From CAYVQE01 sp964633205 (GTDB taxonomy: Bacteria > Myxococcota > B64-G9), in contig CAZWFN010000137.1 of assembly GCA_964633205.1 (NCBI GenBank), forward strand, positions 1-16,727: a stretch of DNA of 16,727 nucleotides, read 5' to 3'. Shown here piece after piece: positions 5,613 through 14,032 of this stretch. The first letter of the stretch is position 1. Each line of letters starts with the position of its first letter. The notes beneath the pieces are model-generated. The model was not told where the DNA came from. It searched no databases and saw nothing but the letters and a program-made list of their open reading frames with translations. The position numbers and the translations under genes were made by a program.

Positions 5613-8054
5613 ATGACGCGCAAGATCAAGAAGGCCGCCGTGCTGGGCTCCGGGGTGATGGGCTCCGGCATCGCCGCCCACCTGGCCAACTGCGGCATCC
5701 CCAGCCTGTTGCTGGACATCGTGCCCAAGCCCACCGAGGCCGATGAGAAGGCGGGGGTGGACACCAGCTCCCCGGCCTTCCGCAACCGCCTGGCGAGCGA
5801 GAACCTCAAGGCGGCTCTGAAGAACCGCAAACCGATCCCGGCGTTCTACCACGACAAGTTCGCCGAGCTGATCACGGTCGGCAACTTCGAAGACCACATG
5901 GATCAAATCGCCGACTGCGACTGGATCGTCGAGGTGGTGGTCGAGAACATCGACATCAAGCAGAAGGTCTTCGCCAACGTGGAAAAGCACTGGAACGGCG
6001 AATCGGTGATCTCGTCGAACACCTCGGGCCTGCCCATCAAGGGCATGGTCGAGGGACGCTCGGACGCGTTCAAGCAGCACTTCCTGGTGACGCACTTCTT
6101 CAATCCGGTGCGCTTCATGCGCCTGCTCGAGATCATCGCCGGGCCCGACACCGACCCCGCCATCGTCGACTTCATGGCGAAGTTCGGCACCGACGTGCTG
6201 GGCAAGGGCGTCATCTTCGGCAAGGACACGGTCAACTTCGTGGCCAACCGCATCGGGGTCTACGGCATGATGCGGGCCATGCAGGAGATGACCGCCAAGG
6301 GCTACTCCATCGAGGAGGTCGACGCCATCGTCGGCCAGCCCATGGGCCGGCCCAAGACGGCCGCCTTCCGCACCGCCGACCTGGTCGGCCTCGACGTGCT
6401 GCGCCACGTGACGCTGAACTGCTACGAGAACCTGGCGGACGACGAGCAACGCGACATCTTCAAGCCGCCCGCCTTTTTGGACAAGCTGGTCGACGAGGGC
6501 AAGCTGGGCAACAAGACCAAGGCCGGCTTCTACAAGAAGGACAAGGAAAAGGGCATCCTGGTGCTGGACTGGGAGACCGGCGAGTACCGGCCCAAGGACA
6601 AGCCGCGCTTCGACTCGGTGGGCGCGGCCAAGAACACCGAAGATCTGGGCGAGCGGGTCAAGGCTTTCGTGCAGGCCGACGATCGGGCGGGCCAGTTCGC
6701 CTGGAATGTGATGGCCGATTCTCTGATCTACGCCGGCAACCGGATCCCCGAGATCGCCGACGACATCGTCCAGATCGACCGCGGCATGCGCTGGGGCTTC
6801 AACTGGGAGAGGGGCCCCTTCGAGGCCTGGGACGCCATCGGCGTGGCCGACTCCTGTGCGCGGATGAAGAAGGAAGGCCGCCAGCTGCCCGCCATCGCCC
6901 AGGCCCTGCTGGACGCCGGCGGCCAGTCCTTCTACATCGAAAAGGACGGCCAGCCGCATTTCTTCGATCTGGCCAGCAAGTCCTACCAGCCGGTGCCGAT
7001 CGACCCCCACTTCGTCGATCTGGCGCGGCTCAAGCGCGAGGGCCGGGAGATCGAGGGCAACTCCAGCGCCACCCTGATCGATCTGGGCGACGGCGTGCTG
7101 TGCTGCGAGTTCCACGCCAAGATGAACGCCATCGACCCGGACATCATCGCCATGCTACACCGCGGCGTGGACCTGCTCGAGCAGGGTGATGACTGGATCG
7201 GCATGGTGATCGGAAACCAGGGCGAGAACTTCTGCGTCGGCGCCAACCTGATGCTGGTGTTCATGGCCGCCCAGCAGGCCAACAACGCCGACAGCGAGGA
7301 GGAGGCGGCGCAGATCTGGCAGGGCGTCGAGGAGATGACCAGGGGCCTGCAGGACGCGCTGCAGCGCACCAAGTACTGTGCCAAGCCGGTGGTGGCCGCG
7401 CCCTTCGGCATGGCGCTGGGCGGCGGCGCCGAGATCAGCATGGGCGCCGACCGCATCTGCGCCCACGCCGATCTGTTCATGGGCCAGGTGGAGCTGGGCG
7501 TCGGCCTGATCCCGGGCGGCGGCGGCAACAAGGAGCTGCTGATCCGGCACCTGGAGGGCGTGCCGGAGCAGGCCAACAACGTCAACATCCTGCCCCACAT
7601 GCAGGCCGTGTTCGAGCTGATCGGCATGGCCAAGGTGTCGATGAGCGCCCACGAGGCGCAGGCCATGTGCTTCCTGCGGCCCAACGACAAGATCGTGGTC
7701 AACAAGGACCATTTGCTGATGACCGCCAAGCGCATGGTGCAGGCGATGGCGCTCGAGGGCTACAAACCGGCCTTGCCGCGCAAGCTCAAGCTGCCGGGCG
7801 TGCCCGGCATCGCCACCTTCAAGATGGTGATCGACTCCATGGCCAAGCTGCACCAGATCACCGAGTACGAGCAGCTCATCGCCGAGAAGCTGGCGACGGT
7901 GCTGTGCGGCGGCGAGACCAGCCAAAACGTCGAGCTCAGCGAGCAGTACCTGCTCGACCTCGAGCGCCAAACGTTCATCGAGCTGTGCAAGCAGGCCAAG
8001 AGCCAGGAACGCATGCAGCACATGCTGATGAAGAACAAGCCGCTGCGCAACTAG
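5613..8054 (+). CDS. fadN: 3-hydroxyacyl-CoA dehydrogenase / enoyl-CoA hydratase, FadN type
   Basis: This 813-residue enzyme carries out the middle two steps of fatty-acid beta-oxidation: hydration of enoyl-CoA and NAD-dependent oxidation of 3-hydroxyacyl-CoA. The order is dehydrogenase first, as in FadN/YusL of Bacillus and opposite to E. coli FadB. The Rossmann loop GSGVMG is at 12-17. The dehydrogenase active-site block HFFNPVRFMRLLEII is at 161-175 (His161, Glu173), with NFVANRIG at 208-215. The hydratase part (about 480-690) has the oxyanion-hole segment GENFCVGAN at 537-545. It also has the two glutamates expected for catalysis, Glu607 (GGGAEIS) and Glu627 (GQVELGVGLIPGGG), 20 residues apart as in known hydratases. 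I start at the ATG at 5613, 9 bases after AAAGGAGG (5596-5603). The earlier ATG at 5604 directly abuts that site and is unlikely. fadA follows after 36 bases. Cytoplasmic and complete. Confidence 0.93.
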   Translation: MTRKIKKAAVLGSGVMGSGIAAHLANCGIPSLLLDIVPKPTEADEKAGVDTSSPAFRNRLASENLKAALKNRKPIPAFYHDKFAELITVGNFEDHMDQIADCDWIVEVVVENIDIKQKVFANVEKHWNGESVISSNTSGLPIKGMVEGRSDAFKQHFLVTHFFNPVRFMRLLEIIAGPDTDPAIVDFMAKFGTDVLGKGVIFGKDTVNFVANRIGVYGMMRAMQEMTAKGYSIEEVDAIVGQPMGRPKTAAFRTADLVGLDVLRHVTLNCYENLADDEQRDIFKPPAFLDKLVDEGKLGNKTKAGFYKKDKEKGILVLDWETGEYRPKDKPRFDSVGAAKNTEDLGERVKAFVQADDRAGQFAWNVMADSLIYAGNRIPEIADDIVQIDRGMRWGFNWERGPFEAWDAIGVADSCARMKKEGRQLPAIAQALLDAGGQSFYIEKDGQPHFFDLASKSYQPVPIDPHFVDLARLKREGREIEGNSSATLIDLGDGVLCCEFHAKMNAIDPDIIAMLHRGVDLLEQGDDWIGMVIGNQGENFCVGANLMLVFMAAQQANNADSEEEAAQIWQGVEEMTRGLQDALQRTKYCAKPVVAAPFGMALGGGAEISMGADRICAHADLFMGQVELGVGLIPGGGGNKELLIRHLEGVPEQANNVNILPHMQAVFELIGMAKVSMSAHEAQAMCFLRPNDKIVVNKDHLLMTAKRMVQAMALEGYKPALPRKLKLPGVPGIATFKMVIDSMAKLHQITEYEQLIAEKLATVLCGGETSQNVELSEQYLLDLERQTFIELCKQAKSQERMQHMLMKNKPLRN

Positions 8055-8090
8055 CGCGGCCTTGCGACAAGAGCACGAGGAGAGCCTACC

Positions 8091-9278
8091 ATGACCAGGG
8101 AAGCCGTCATCGTCAGCGCGGTCCGCACGCCGATCGCCCGTTACAAGCGCGGCTCGTTCCGCGAGACGCATCCCATCCACTACGGTTCGGCCGTGGTGCG
8201 CGAAGCCGTCCGCCGCGCCGAGGGGCTGAAACCGGAAGAGATCGACGACATCATCATGGGCTGCGCCATGCCCGAGGCCGAGCTGGGCATGAACATCGCC
8301 CGGCTGATCGGCATGGCCGCCGGCCTGCCGCACACCGTGCCGGCCATCACCACCAACCGCTTCTGCTCCTCCGGGTTGCAGAGCATCAGCCAGGGCGCCG
8401 AGCGCATCATGCTCGACGAGGCCGACGTGGTCATCGCCGGCGGGGTCGAGGACATGACCCATGTGCCCATGGGCGGCAACAAACCGGTGGCCGACCCGGA
8501 GTTGGTCGAGAACTGGGTCGAGGGCTACACCCCGATGGGCCTGACCGCAGAGAACGTGGCGCGCCAGTTCGACATCAGCCGCGAGCGGCAGGATAGATTC
8601 GCCCTGCGCAGCCACGAGCTGGCGCTGCGGGCCATCGACGAGGGGCGTTTCAAGAGCCAGATCCAACCCATCGAGACCAAGGTCTACGCGGCCACCGAAG
8701 ACGGCCGGCCGCAGGCCAAGACCATCACGGTCGACACCGACGAGGGTCCGCGGCGCGGCAGCACGCTGGAGAAGCTGGCCAAGCTGCGGCCGGCCTTCGA
8801 TCCGACCGGCACGGTCACCGCCGGCAACTCGTCGCAGATGAACGACGGTGCCGGCGCGGTGGTGCTGATGAGCCGCGAAAAGGCGAAATCGTTGGGCCTG
8901 GAGCCGCTGGCCATCTACCGGCGCTACCAGGTCGCCGGCGTGCCGCCGGAGATCATGGGCGTGGGCCCGGCCTACGCCATCCCCCGGCTGCTCGAGAAGG
9001 CCGGCATGAAGAAAGAGGACATCGAGCTGTGGGAGGTCAACGAGGCCTTCGCCTCCCAGGCGCTCTACTGCTGCGAGGATGTGCTCGGACTCGACATGGA
9101 CAAGGTCAACGTCAACGGCGGCGCCATCGCCCTGGGCCACCCGCTGGGCTGCACCGGCACCTTTTTGACCTGCAAGCTGCTCTACGAGATGCAGCGACAG
9201 GATCTGCACTGGGGCGTGGTCTCGATGTGCATCGGCGGCGGCATGGGCGCGGCCGGCCTGTTCGAGCGCGAGAAGTAG
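8091..9278 (+). CDS. fadA: Acetyl-CoA acyltransferase (3-ketoacyl-CoA thiolase)
   Basis: This 395-residue thiolase, full length for the family, cleaves 3-ketoacyl-CoA to acetyl-CoA and a shortened acyl-CoA, completing the cycle begun by the upstream enzyme. The nucleophilic cysteine is Cys92 in NRFCSSGLQ. The NEAF box is at 317-320, the catalytic His350 in GGAIALGHPLGCTG, and the second cysteine Cys380 in CIGGGMG. The N-terminus EAVIVSAVRTPIARY is typical. The ATG at 8091 has GAGGAG 8 bases upstream. The gene shares an operon with fadN and ends just before a strong terminator. No acyl-CoA dehydrogenase (fadE) is in this operon, unlike the Bacillus fadNAE arrangement, so that step must be encoded elsewhere. 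Confidence 0.93.
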   Translation: MTREAVIVSAVRTPIARYKRGSFRETHPIHYGSAVVREAVRRAEGLKPEEIDDIIMGCAMPEAELGMNIARLIGMAAGLPHTVPAITTNRFCSSGLQSISQGAERIMLDEADVVIAGGVEDMTHVPMGGNKPVADPELVENWVEGYTPMGLTAENVARQFDISRERQDRFALRSHELALRAIDEGRFKSQIQPIETKVYAATEDGRPQAKTITVDTDEGPRRGSTLEKLAKLRPAFDPTGTVTAGNSSQMNDGAGAVVLMSREKAKSLGLEPLAIYRRYQVAGVPPEIMGVGPAYAIPRLLEKAGMKKEDIELWEVNEAFASQALYCCEDVLGLDMDKVNVNGGAIALGHPLGCTGTFLTCKLLYEMQRQDLHWGVVSMCIGGGMGAAGLFEREK

Positions 9279-9308
9279 CCGCACCGCCTTCGCCGACAGC
9301 GGTCCCTG

Positions 9309-9340
9309 CGGGCCCGGCTTCGGCCGGGCCCGTTTATTTT
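9309..9340 (+). terminator. Intrinsic terminator after fadA
   Basis: A perfect 10-base stem, CGGGCCCGGC (9309-9318) with GCCGGGCCCG (9323-9332), closes on a TTCG tetraloop in the very stable C-TTCG-G context. It is followed by TTTATTTT (9333-9340). It lies 30 bases after the fadA stop. The TAA stop of the convergent kinase gene lies inside the T-rich tail (9334-9336). On the minus strand no T-run follows the stem. Confidence 0.95.
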
Positions 9341-10932
9341 GCAGTCTCCCCACCCGCAGGGCCGCCGGAAGCGGCGAGCACCTGCTGCAGCACCCGCGCC
9401 AGCCGGTCGATGTCGAACGGCTTCTGCATGAAACCGTCCGGGGCGCGATCGCCGAAGCGACCCACCGACTCGGATCGGCCGTAGCCCGAACACAGCACCA
9501 CCGGCAGCCCGGGCCGCAGCCGCCGAATCTCGCCGAAGGTCCGCTCGCCGTTGGTGCCGGGCATGGTCAGATCCAGCAACACCAACACCAGCTCTTGGCC
9601 GCGCTCGGCCACCTGCTCCCAGCCGCTGCGGCCGTTGTGGGCGTGGATCACATCGAAGCCCAAGCGCCGCAACATGGCCTCGGCCACCTGATGCACGGCC
9701 GGCTCATCGTCGATCACCAGCACCAGCCCGGAGCCGGTGAAATCACAGCCGGCGGGCGGGGGCCGGCGCGCGGCCGTCTCTTCGCCGGCCGGCAGCAACA
9801 CCTCGAAGGTGCTGCCGCAGCCCGGTTGGCTGTCGACCCGAATGCTGCCGCCGTGGCTACGCACGATGCCCGCCACCGCCGCCAGACCCAGGCCGCGGCC
9901 GGTGAACTTGGTGGTGTAGAAGGGCTCGAAGAGCCGTTCCAGATCGTGACCCGCGATACCGCAGCCGTCGTCGCTGACCGCCAGCGAGACGTAGCGGCCG
10001 CCGGGCAAGGGCTCTTCCAACTCGGGCCCGGGCAACTCACCGGCGGCCACCTCGACCAGCCGGGTGCGCAGCCCGATGGTGCCGCCGGCGCCGCCGATGG
10101 CCTCGGCGGCGTTGGTGACCAGGTTGAGCAGCACCTGCTGCAACCCGGCGGGGTCGGCCGCGACCGGCGGCAAGCCGGCAGCCAGATCGGTCTGCAGTGC
10201 GGCCCCACTGCCCAACGAGACCTTGAACAGGTGGGCCATCTCCTCGATCAGGCGGTTGACGTCCAGCGCCTGCACCGCCAGCCGCCCCTTGCCGGAGTAT
10301 GCCAGCAGCTGATTGGTCAGCTCGGCGGCCCGGATGGCCGCGTCGCGGATGCTCTCGACCGCGTCGCGGGCCGGCGACTCGGGCGCCATCTCCATCAAGG
10401 CCATGTCGGCGTTGCCCAGCACGGCCACCAGCAGGTTGTTGAAGTCGTGGGCGATACCGCCGGCCAGCAGGCCCAGGCTCTCGAGCCGTTGGGCGTGCTG
10501 CATGCGTTTTTCGATCCGCTGCCGCTCCAGTTCGGCCTCGCGCTGGTCGGTGATGTCCATCACCACCGCCTGGACGACCTCCTCGTCGCGCTCGGTATCG
10601 CGCACCAGGAAGGAATCGTGGCGGGCCCAGCGATCCTTGCCGGTCAGGGTGCGGAAGGGATACTCCAGGCCCTGCACCCGGCCCTCGCTGCGCAACAGGT
10701 TGCGCAGGCGGCCCACCTCACCGGTGTAGACGATCAGATCCTCGAGGTTGCGGCCCACCAGCTCGGCCGGCTCGGCGAACAGCTCCTCCAGGTCGGCCAC
10801 CCGCATGGCGGCCCGGTCGAGAGCCAACAAGGTCCCGTCCATCCGGTAGCGGAACAACCCCAGACCGACGTGCTCCATGGCCCGCCGGCGCACGTCCGCC
10901 AGCCCGGCCCCGCCCGCATCCGTCTCGGTCAT
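9334..10932 (-). CDS. PAS-histidine kinase-receiver hybrid (cytoplasmic)
   Basis: This 532-residue hybrid two-component sensor kinase has the order PAS, kinase, receiver. The PAS-like sensor is about 18-130, ending in the usual coiled link (DITDQREAELERQRIEKR). The HisKA phosphoacceptor is His162 in AGGIAHDFNNLL. The ATP-binding domain has an N-box at 270-279 (Asn270, Asn274), G1 box DDGCGI at 321-326, F box FEPFYTTK at 335-342 and G2 box GRGLGL at 345-350. The C-terminal receiver has Asp408-Asp409, phosphoacceptor Asp454 in LLDLTMPG, and Lys504 in MQKPF. No membrane segment or signal peptide is seen, so it senses an internal signal. No separate response regulator or output domain is nearby; phosphate presumably passes to a distant partner. 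The ATG at 10932 has only a weak ribosome site (GGGG). It converges on fadA and lies 92 bases downstream of the TPR gene. The signal is unknown. Confidence 0.92.
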   Translation of the reverse strand: MTETDAGGAGLADVRRRAMEHVGLGLFRYRMDGTLLALDRAAMRVADLEELFAEPAELVGRNLEDLIVYTGEVGRLRNLLRSEGRVQGLEYPFRTLTGKDRWARHDSFLVRDTERDEEVVQAVVMDITDQREAELERQRIEKRMQHAQRLESLGLLAGGIAHDFNNLLVAVLGNADMALMEMAPESPARDAVESIRDAAIRAAELTNQLLAYSGKGRLAVQALDVNRLIEEMAHLFKVSLGSGAALQTDLAAGLPPVAADPAGLQQVLLNLVTNAAEAIGGAGGTIGLRTRLVEVAAGELPGPELEEPLPGGRYVSLAVSDDGCGIAGHDLERLFEPFYTTKFTGRGLGLAAVAGIVRSHGGSIRVDSQPGCGSTFEVLLPAGEETAARRPPPAGCDFTGSGLVLVIDDEPAVHQVAEAMLRRLGFDVIHAHNGRSGWEQVAERGQELVLVLLDLTMPGTNGERTFGEIRRLRPGLPVVLCSGYGRSESVGRFGDRAPDGFMQKPFDIDRLARVLQQVLAASGGPAGGETAK

Positions 10933-11024
10933 CGTTACCCCCCGGCAGCATCTTATCCACCGCCATCACCATCGAAGCAGGAAACCGCCTCGGTTGCAAT
11001 TCCCCATACTGGCGAGGGGGTAAC

Positions 11025-11969
11025 TCAGAAACGGCCTTGCAGCAGCAGGCCGTGGATGGCGTCGTCCGGGGGGTAGGCCACGTCCAGGCCGGCTCCGGCG
11101 TCGAGCCGGTCGAGGTGGGCGTGGCGGGCGTCGCGGTTGCTGCGGTGGGCGCCGGCCACCGCGCCGTAGATGGTGCCCGAGTACCACAGCAGCTCGACCG
11201 CCGCCAGCAGCACACCGAGGCCCCAGCGGCGGTGGCGGAAGGACTCGAACACGGCGTAGCCGAACATGCCGTTCCAGGCCAGGGCGGTCAGGCCCACCGC
11301 CGGCTGCTCCAGGTAGAGGTGGCCCAGCCCGGGCACCACCGACAGCAACCCGGCCGCCAGCGGGCTCTTGTACTCCAGGCGCCGGGCGCGCTGCAGCCCG
11401 CCCGCCAGCCGCCAGGCCCGATCGGCCAGCGGCCCGTTGGCGCTCACTCCATCCAGGGCCCGGCGCGCCCGCCGCAGGCGCCCGGAGCGCAGCTCGGCGC
11501 AGGCGGCCAGGTACCAGCCGGCGGAGCGCAGCTCCGCATCGAGCGGCCGCTCCAGCAACCGCTCCAGCACGGCCAGCGCCTGCTCCAGGCGTCCATCGAG
11601 GTAGAAGCCGCGGGCCAGCGAGAAGCCGGCCAGGGCCCGCAAGCGCCCCGGCGGCTGCTGCCGCCACAGCCGTTCGAACTGCAGGCGAGCGGCCGTCCAG
11701 CGCCGGCCGGCCAGATAGCTCTGGCCGATGCGCAACCGCACCCAGCCGGAGCGCGGACCGTCGGGTCGGTGGAACAGGTAGCGCTTGTACTCGGTGATGG
11801 CCCGGTAGTGATCGCCCTCGGCGTACAGGGCCTCGGCGAAACGCAGCCCCTCCGCCGGCCGCGGATCCGCCGCCGGCGTCTCATCGCCGGCGGCGGCCGG
11901 CAGCGCCAGCCGGAGCCACAGCCCGAGCGCGAGCAACCACCGCGCCGTCCTGGGCAGCGGCTGGCTCAC
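11025..11969 (-). CDS. TPR protein with C-terminal membrane module
   Basis: This 314-residue protein starts with a likely signal sequence (about 8-27, ending ALPAAAG). Residues about 40-175 are helical repeats of TPR type: GLRFAEALYAEGDHYRAITE (41-60) is the clearest, and ALAVLERLLERP (131-142) and a third Leu/Ala/Arg-rich repeat follow. The C-terminal part (about 202-275) holds three hydrophobic segments, beginning SPLAAGLLSVVPGLGHLYL and continuing through EAF-like and WYSGTIYGA motifs. From memory this pattern recurs in uncharacterised TPR proteins of deltaproteobacterial groups and resembles the DUF5683 P-G-x-G-[HQ]-x-Y signature; I could not search to confirm. The start codon is GTG at 11969, overlapping the upstream lipoprotein stop as GTGA, so the two are probably translationally coupled. 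Envelope location is likely; function unknown. Confidence 0.85.
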   Translation of the reverse strand: MSQPLPRTARWLLALGLWLRLALPAAAGDETPAADPRPAEGLRFAEALYAEGDHYRAITEYKRYLFHRPDGPRSGWVRLRIGQSYLAGRRWTAARLQFERLWRQQPPGRLRALAGFSLARGFYLDGRLEQALAVLERLLERPLDAELRSAGWYLAACAELRSGRLRRARRALDGVSANGPLADRAWRLAGGLQRARRLEYKSPLAAGLLSVVPGLGHLYLEQPAVGLTALAWNGMFGYAVFESFRHRRWGLGVLLAAVELLWYSGTIYGAVAGAHRSNRDARHAHLDRLDAGAGLDVAYPPDDAIHGLLLQGRF

Positions 11970-13957
11970 TCCACCCTGAGGTCGACCGAGGTGTCGAAGT
12001 CCAGCACTTCCGAGTCCTCGATCTGGTTCGTGATCACCAGGCGGTCACCGGGCTGGACCACACCGCTGAACCCACCGGCAGCCGAGATCACCCGGCGGCT
12101 GGTCCCGCCGGTGGTGGCCAGGTCATCGCCTTGCAGCAGCGTGCGGTCCTGGCCGGCGATGCGCCGCTCGATGCGGAAAGGCAGCTCCGTCCAGCCGGGC
12201 TCCAGGGGTTTTTCCAACTCCAGCGTGTGGTCGTCGATCACTGCGGTGACCGGATCCTCGATCGGCTCGCGCAGCAAGTTGTAGCCCCCGTTGAGACCAT
12301 GGCCGACCAGGCCCGAGAACAGGCCCGGATCGCCGTCCAGCCACTCGATGAGCAGACCGCCGTAGCCGAAGGGCAGGTCGATGGCCCCGACGATGCGATC
12401 GCCGGTCAACACGTCGTTGTCGTCGTTGGTGAACACCCCGTTGTGGTCGGAGTCGACGTAGATCACCGGGGCCATGATGCCGAAGGCGGGGATCCCCGGG
12501 ACGGCCTGGAAGAGGTAGTCTTGATAGCTCAGGTACGCATCCCCGGGATGGGGCAGCTCCAGCATGTACTCGACGCTGTCGTTCGGGGTGACCACCAGAC
12601 CGATCGAGGCCAGATCGACGAAGTTGCCCACGTCGAACATGCGATCGGCCTGGCCGGAGAAGATGAGGTTGGCGTCGACCAGGATCAGCGCCAGACGGAT
12701 GTCGGCCTCGGCGTCCAGGCCGTCGCCGAAGCGCACCCAGCCCTCCATGAACACCGTCGGGCAGGGAGCCATGCGGATGGTCAGGTCGTGCTCGCCGGCC
12801 AAGGTCTCCAGGGCCAGCAGCGGCGGCGGGTCGGCCTGGCCGATCTCCATGTACTGGTAGCCCAGGCGGGCGTCGGGCAATTCACCGGGATCGGGCAGCG
12901 TGCCCTCGGCGTAGACCAGCAGCACCCGCTCGTCGGTCGCCGCCAGCAGCGGGTCGCCCTCCGAGTACAGACCGTCGCCGTCGCGGTCATCGTAGATGCC
13001 GACGACGTAGGGGGCCACCACGAAGTCTTCGGGCAGATCGGGGCTCGGCGGGTAGAGCTGATCCTCGGGCGCGTGCAGCGGCAGGCTCAGCTCGAACTGG
13101 CCCGCATCGCCGAGGTGGGGCAAGGGTTCCAGCGCCTGCGAGCACAGCTCCTCGAAGGCGCTCTGGCCGGTCGGATCGGCCACGTCCTCGACCCACAGCA
13201 GACCGAGCCGCGGCGCGAACAGCTCGGCGCTGGGCTGGGGCAGGCTCCAGCGCCCCGATAGCCGGGGGCCGGAGAAATCGATCGCCAGGGTCGGGGGATC
13301 GGTCACCTCCAGACCGGCCACCGCCACCTGGATCATGGCCGGGCCGCTGGTCATGGTCTCGATGGTGAACCCGGCGCGGCCCGCGGCGTCGGAATCCGCC
13401 TGCTCCGGCGCGATGGTATCCGCGGCGCCTCGATCGGAGGCGATCCGCAGCGGCACCCCGGCCACCGGCCCGCCGCTATCGGCCACCGACACCTCCACCT
13501 CGACCCGGCCGCCCGGGTGGGTCGGCTCGACCGCACCGGCCGCCAGGCCCAGCTCGAGATCGAAGGCGACCGGCAGCGGGTCGCCGAGCTCGATGTCATC
13601 CAGATCCAAACGACCGCGGAACTCCACCGACTGGGTCCGGTCGGTGCTGGCGGTGAAGGCCGCCCGGCCTTCGGCGTCGCTGGTGGCCAGCGCCGGATCC
13701 AGGCTGAGGGACTCGCCCTGATGGGCCAGGCCGACCAGCACCTTCTCGACCGGCTGGCCCTCGCTGTCCAACAGGCGAGCCGTCACCTGCGTCTCGAGCC
13801 GGCCGGCGTTCCAGCGCACCCCATCCACCTCGAGCTCGATGGTGGCCACCGAGTCCGCCCGCGACGCGCTGTCGCAGGCCGCCGCCAGGCATGCCATCAA
13901 TCCGGTCAGCCCCAACCACAAGCCAGTGATCGCCTTGCTGCGTCTCGTCGAATTCAC
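11966..13957 (-). CDS. Large lipoprotein with Ig-like and calcium-loop regions
   Basis: This 663-residue protein has a lipoprotein signal: a basic start (TRRSK), a hydrophobic core, then two candidate lipidated cysteines, Cys23 (GLMAC) and Cys28 (AAAC). Two Ig-like (Big_1-type) domains follow at about 38-135 and 142-230, each with the S-D-A-x-G-R-A-x-F turn (93-101 and 189-197). Two EF-hand-like calcium loops are visible: DRDGDGLYSEGD (324-335) and DSDHNGVFTNDD (502-513). The rest is beta-rich, with no catalytic motif that I recognise. The start is a GTG at 13957 with a perfect AAAGGAGG 4 bases upstream. It precedes the TPR membrane protein with a 4-base overlap. It is likely surface or periplasmic, in a structural or binding role. 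No homologue-based function can be given. Confidence 0.88.
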   Translation of the reverse strand: MNSTRRSKAITGLWLGLTGLMACLAAACDSASRADSVATIELEVDGVRWNAGRLETQVTARLLDSEGQPVEKVLVGLAHQGESLSLDPALATSDAEGRAAFTASTDRTQSVEFRGRLDLDDIELGDPLPVAFDLELGLAAGAVEPTHPGGRVEVEVSVADSGGPVAGVPLRIASDRGAADTIAPEQADSDAAGRAGFTIETMTSGPAMIQVAVAGLEVTDPPTLAIDFSGPRLSGRWSLPQPSAELFAPRLGLLWVEDVADPTGQSAFEELCSQALEPLPHLGDAGQFELSLPLHAPEDQLYPPSPDLPEDFVVAPYVVGIYDDRDGDGLYSEGDPLLAATDERVLLVYAEGTLPDPGELPDARLGYQYMEIGQADPPPLLALETLAGEHDLTIRMAPCPTVFMEGWVRFGDGLDAEADIRLALILVDANLIFSGQADRMFDVGNFVDLASIGLVVTPNDSVEYMLELPHPGDAYLSYQDYLFQAVPGIPAFGIMAPVIYVDSDHNGVFTNDDNDVLTGDRIVGAIDLPFGYGGLLIEWLDGDPGLFSGLVGHGLNGGYNLLREPIEDPVTAVIDDHTLELEKPLEPGWTELPFRIERRIAGQDRTLLQGDDLATTGGTSRRVISAAGGFSGVVQPGDRLVITNQIEDSEVLDFDTSVDLRVE

Positions 13958-13977
13958 GTCGCCTCCTTTGTCCCCGA

Positions 13978-13998
13978 GTGTCTCCGATGGTCAGACAC
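13978..13998. promoter_or_regulatory. Inverted repeat GTGTCT-N9-AGACAC upstream of lipoprotein gene
   Basis: A perfect 6-base inverted repeat lies in the 75-base gap before the lipoprotein GTG, about 20 bases from it. The outer bases TGTC/GACA match the repeats near sctU and sctV, but the inner bases differ and no sigma-54 element is present. It could be an operator, a leader hairpin or chance. A second short palindrome, CCCGATCGGG (14007-14016), lies beside it. No T-run follows either, so a terminator for the upstream gene is not supported. Confidence 0.3.
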
Positions 13999-14032
13999 CG
14001 CACCACCCCGATCGGGCAAAGGAACAATTCGC

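Noticed and set aside
5538..7115. 525-codon open frame on the minus strand
   Set aside because: Antisense to fadN, with Leu/Val/Asp/His-rich low-information translation and no ribosome site or domain.
7155..9353. 732-codon open frame on the minus strand
   Set aside because: Antisense to fadN and fadA and crosses the fadA terminator; His/Gln-rich shadow translation.
10983..10995. AACCG-CCT-CGGTT hairpin between the TPR gene and the kinase gene
   Set aside because: The stem is only 5 bases with no T-run after it on the minus strand, so I do not call it a terminator.
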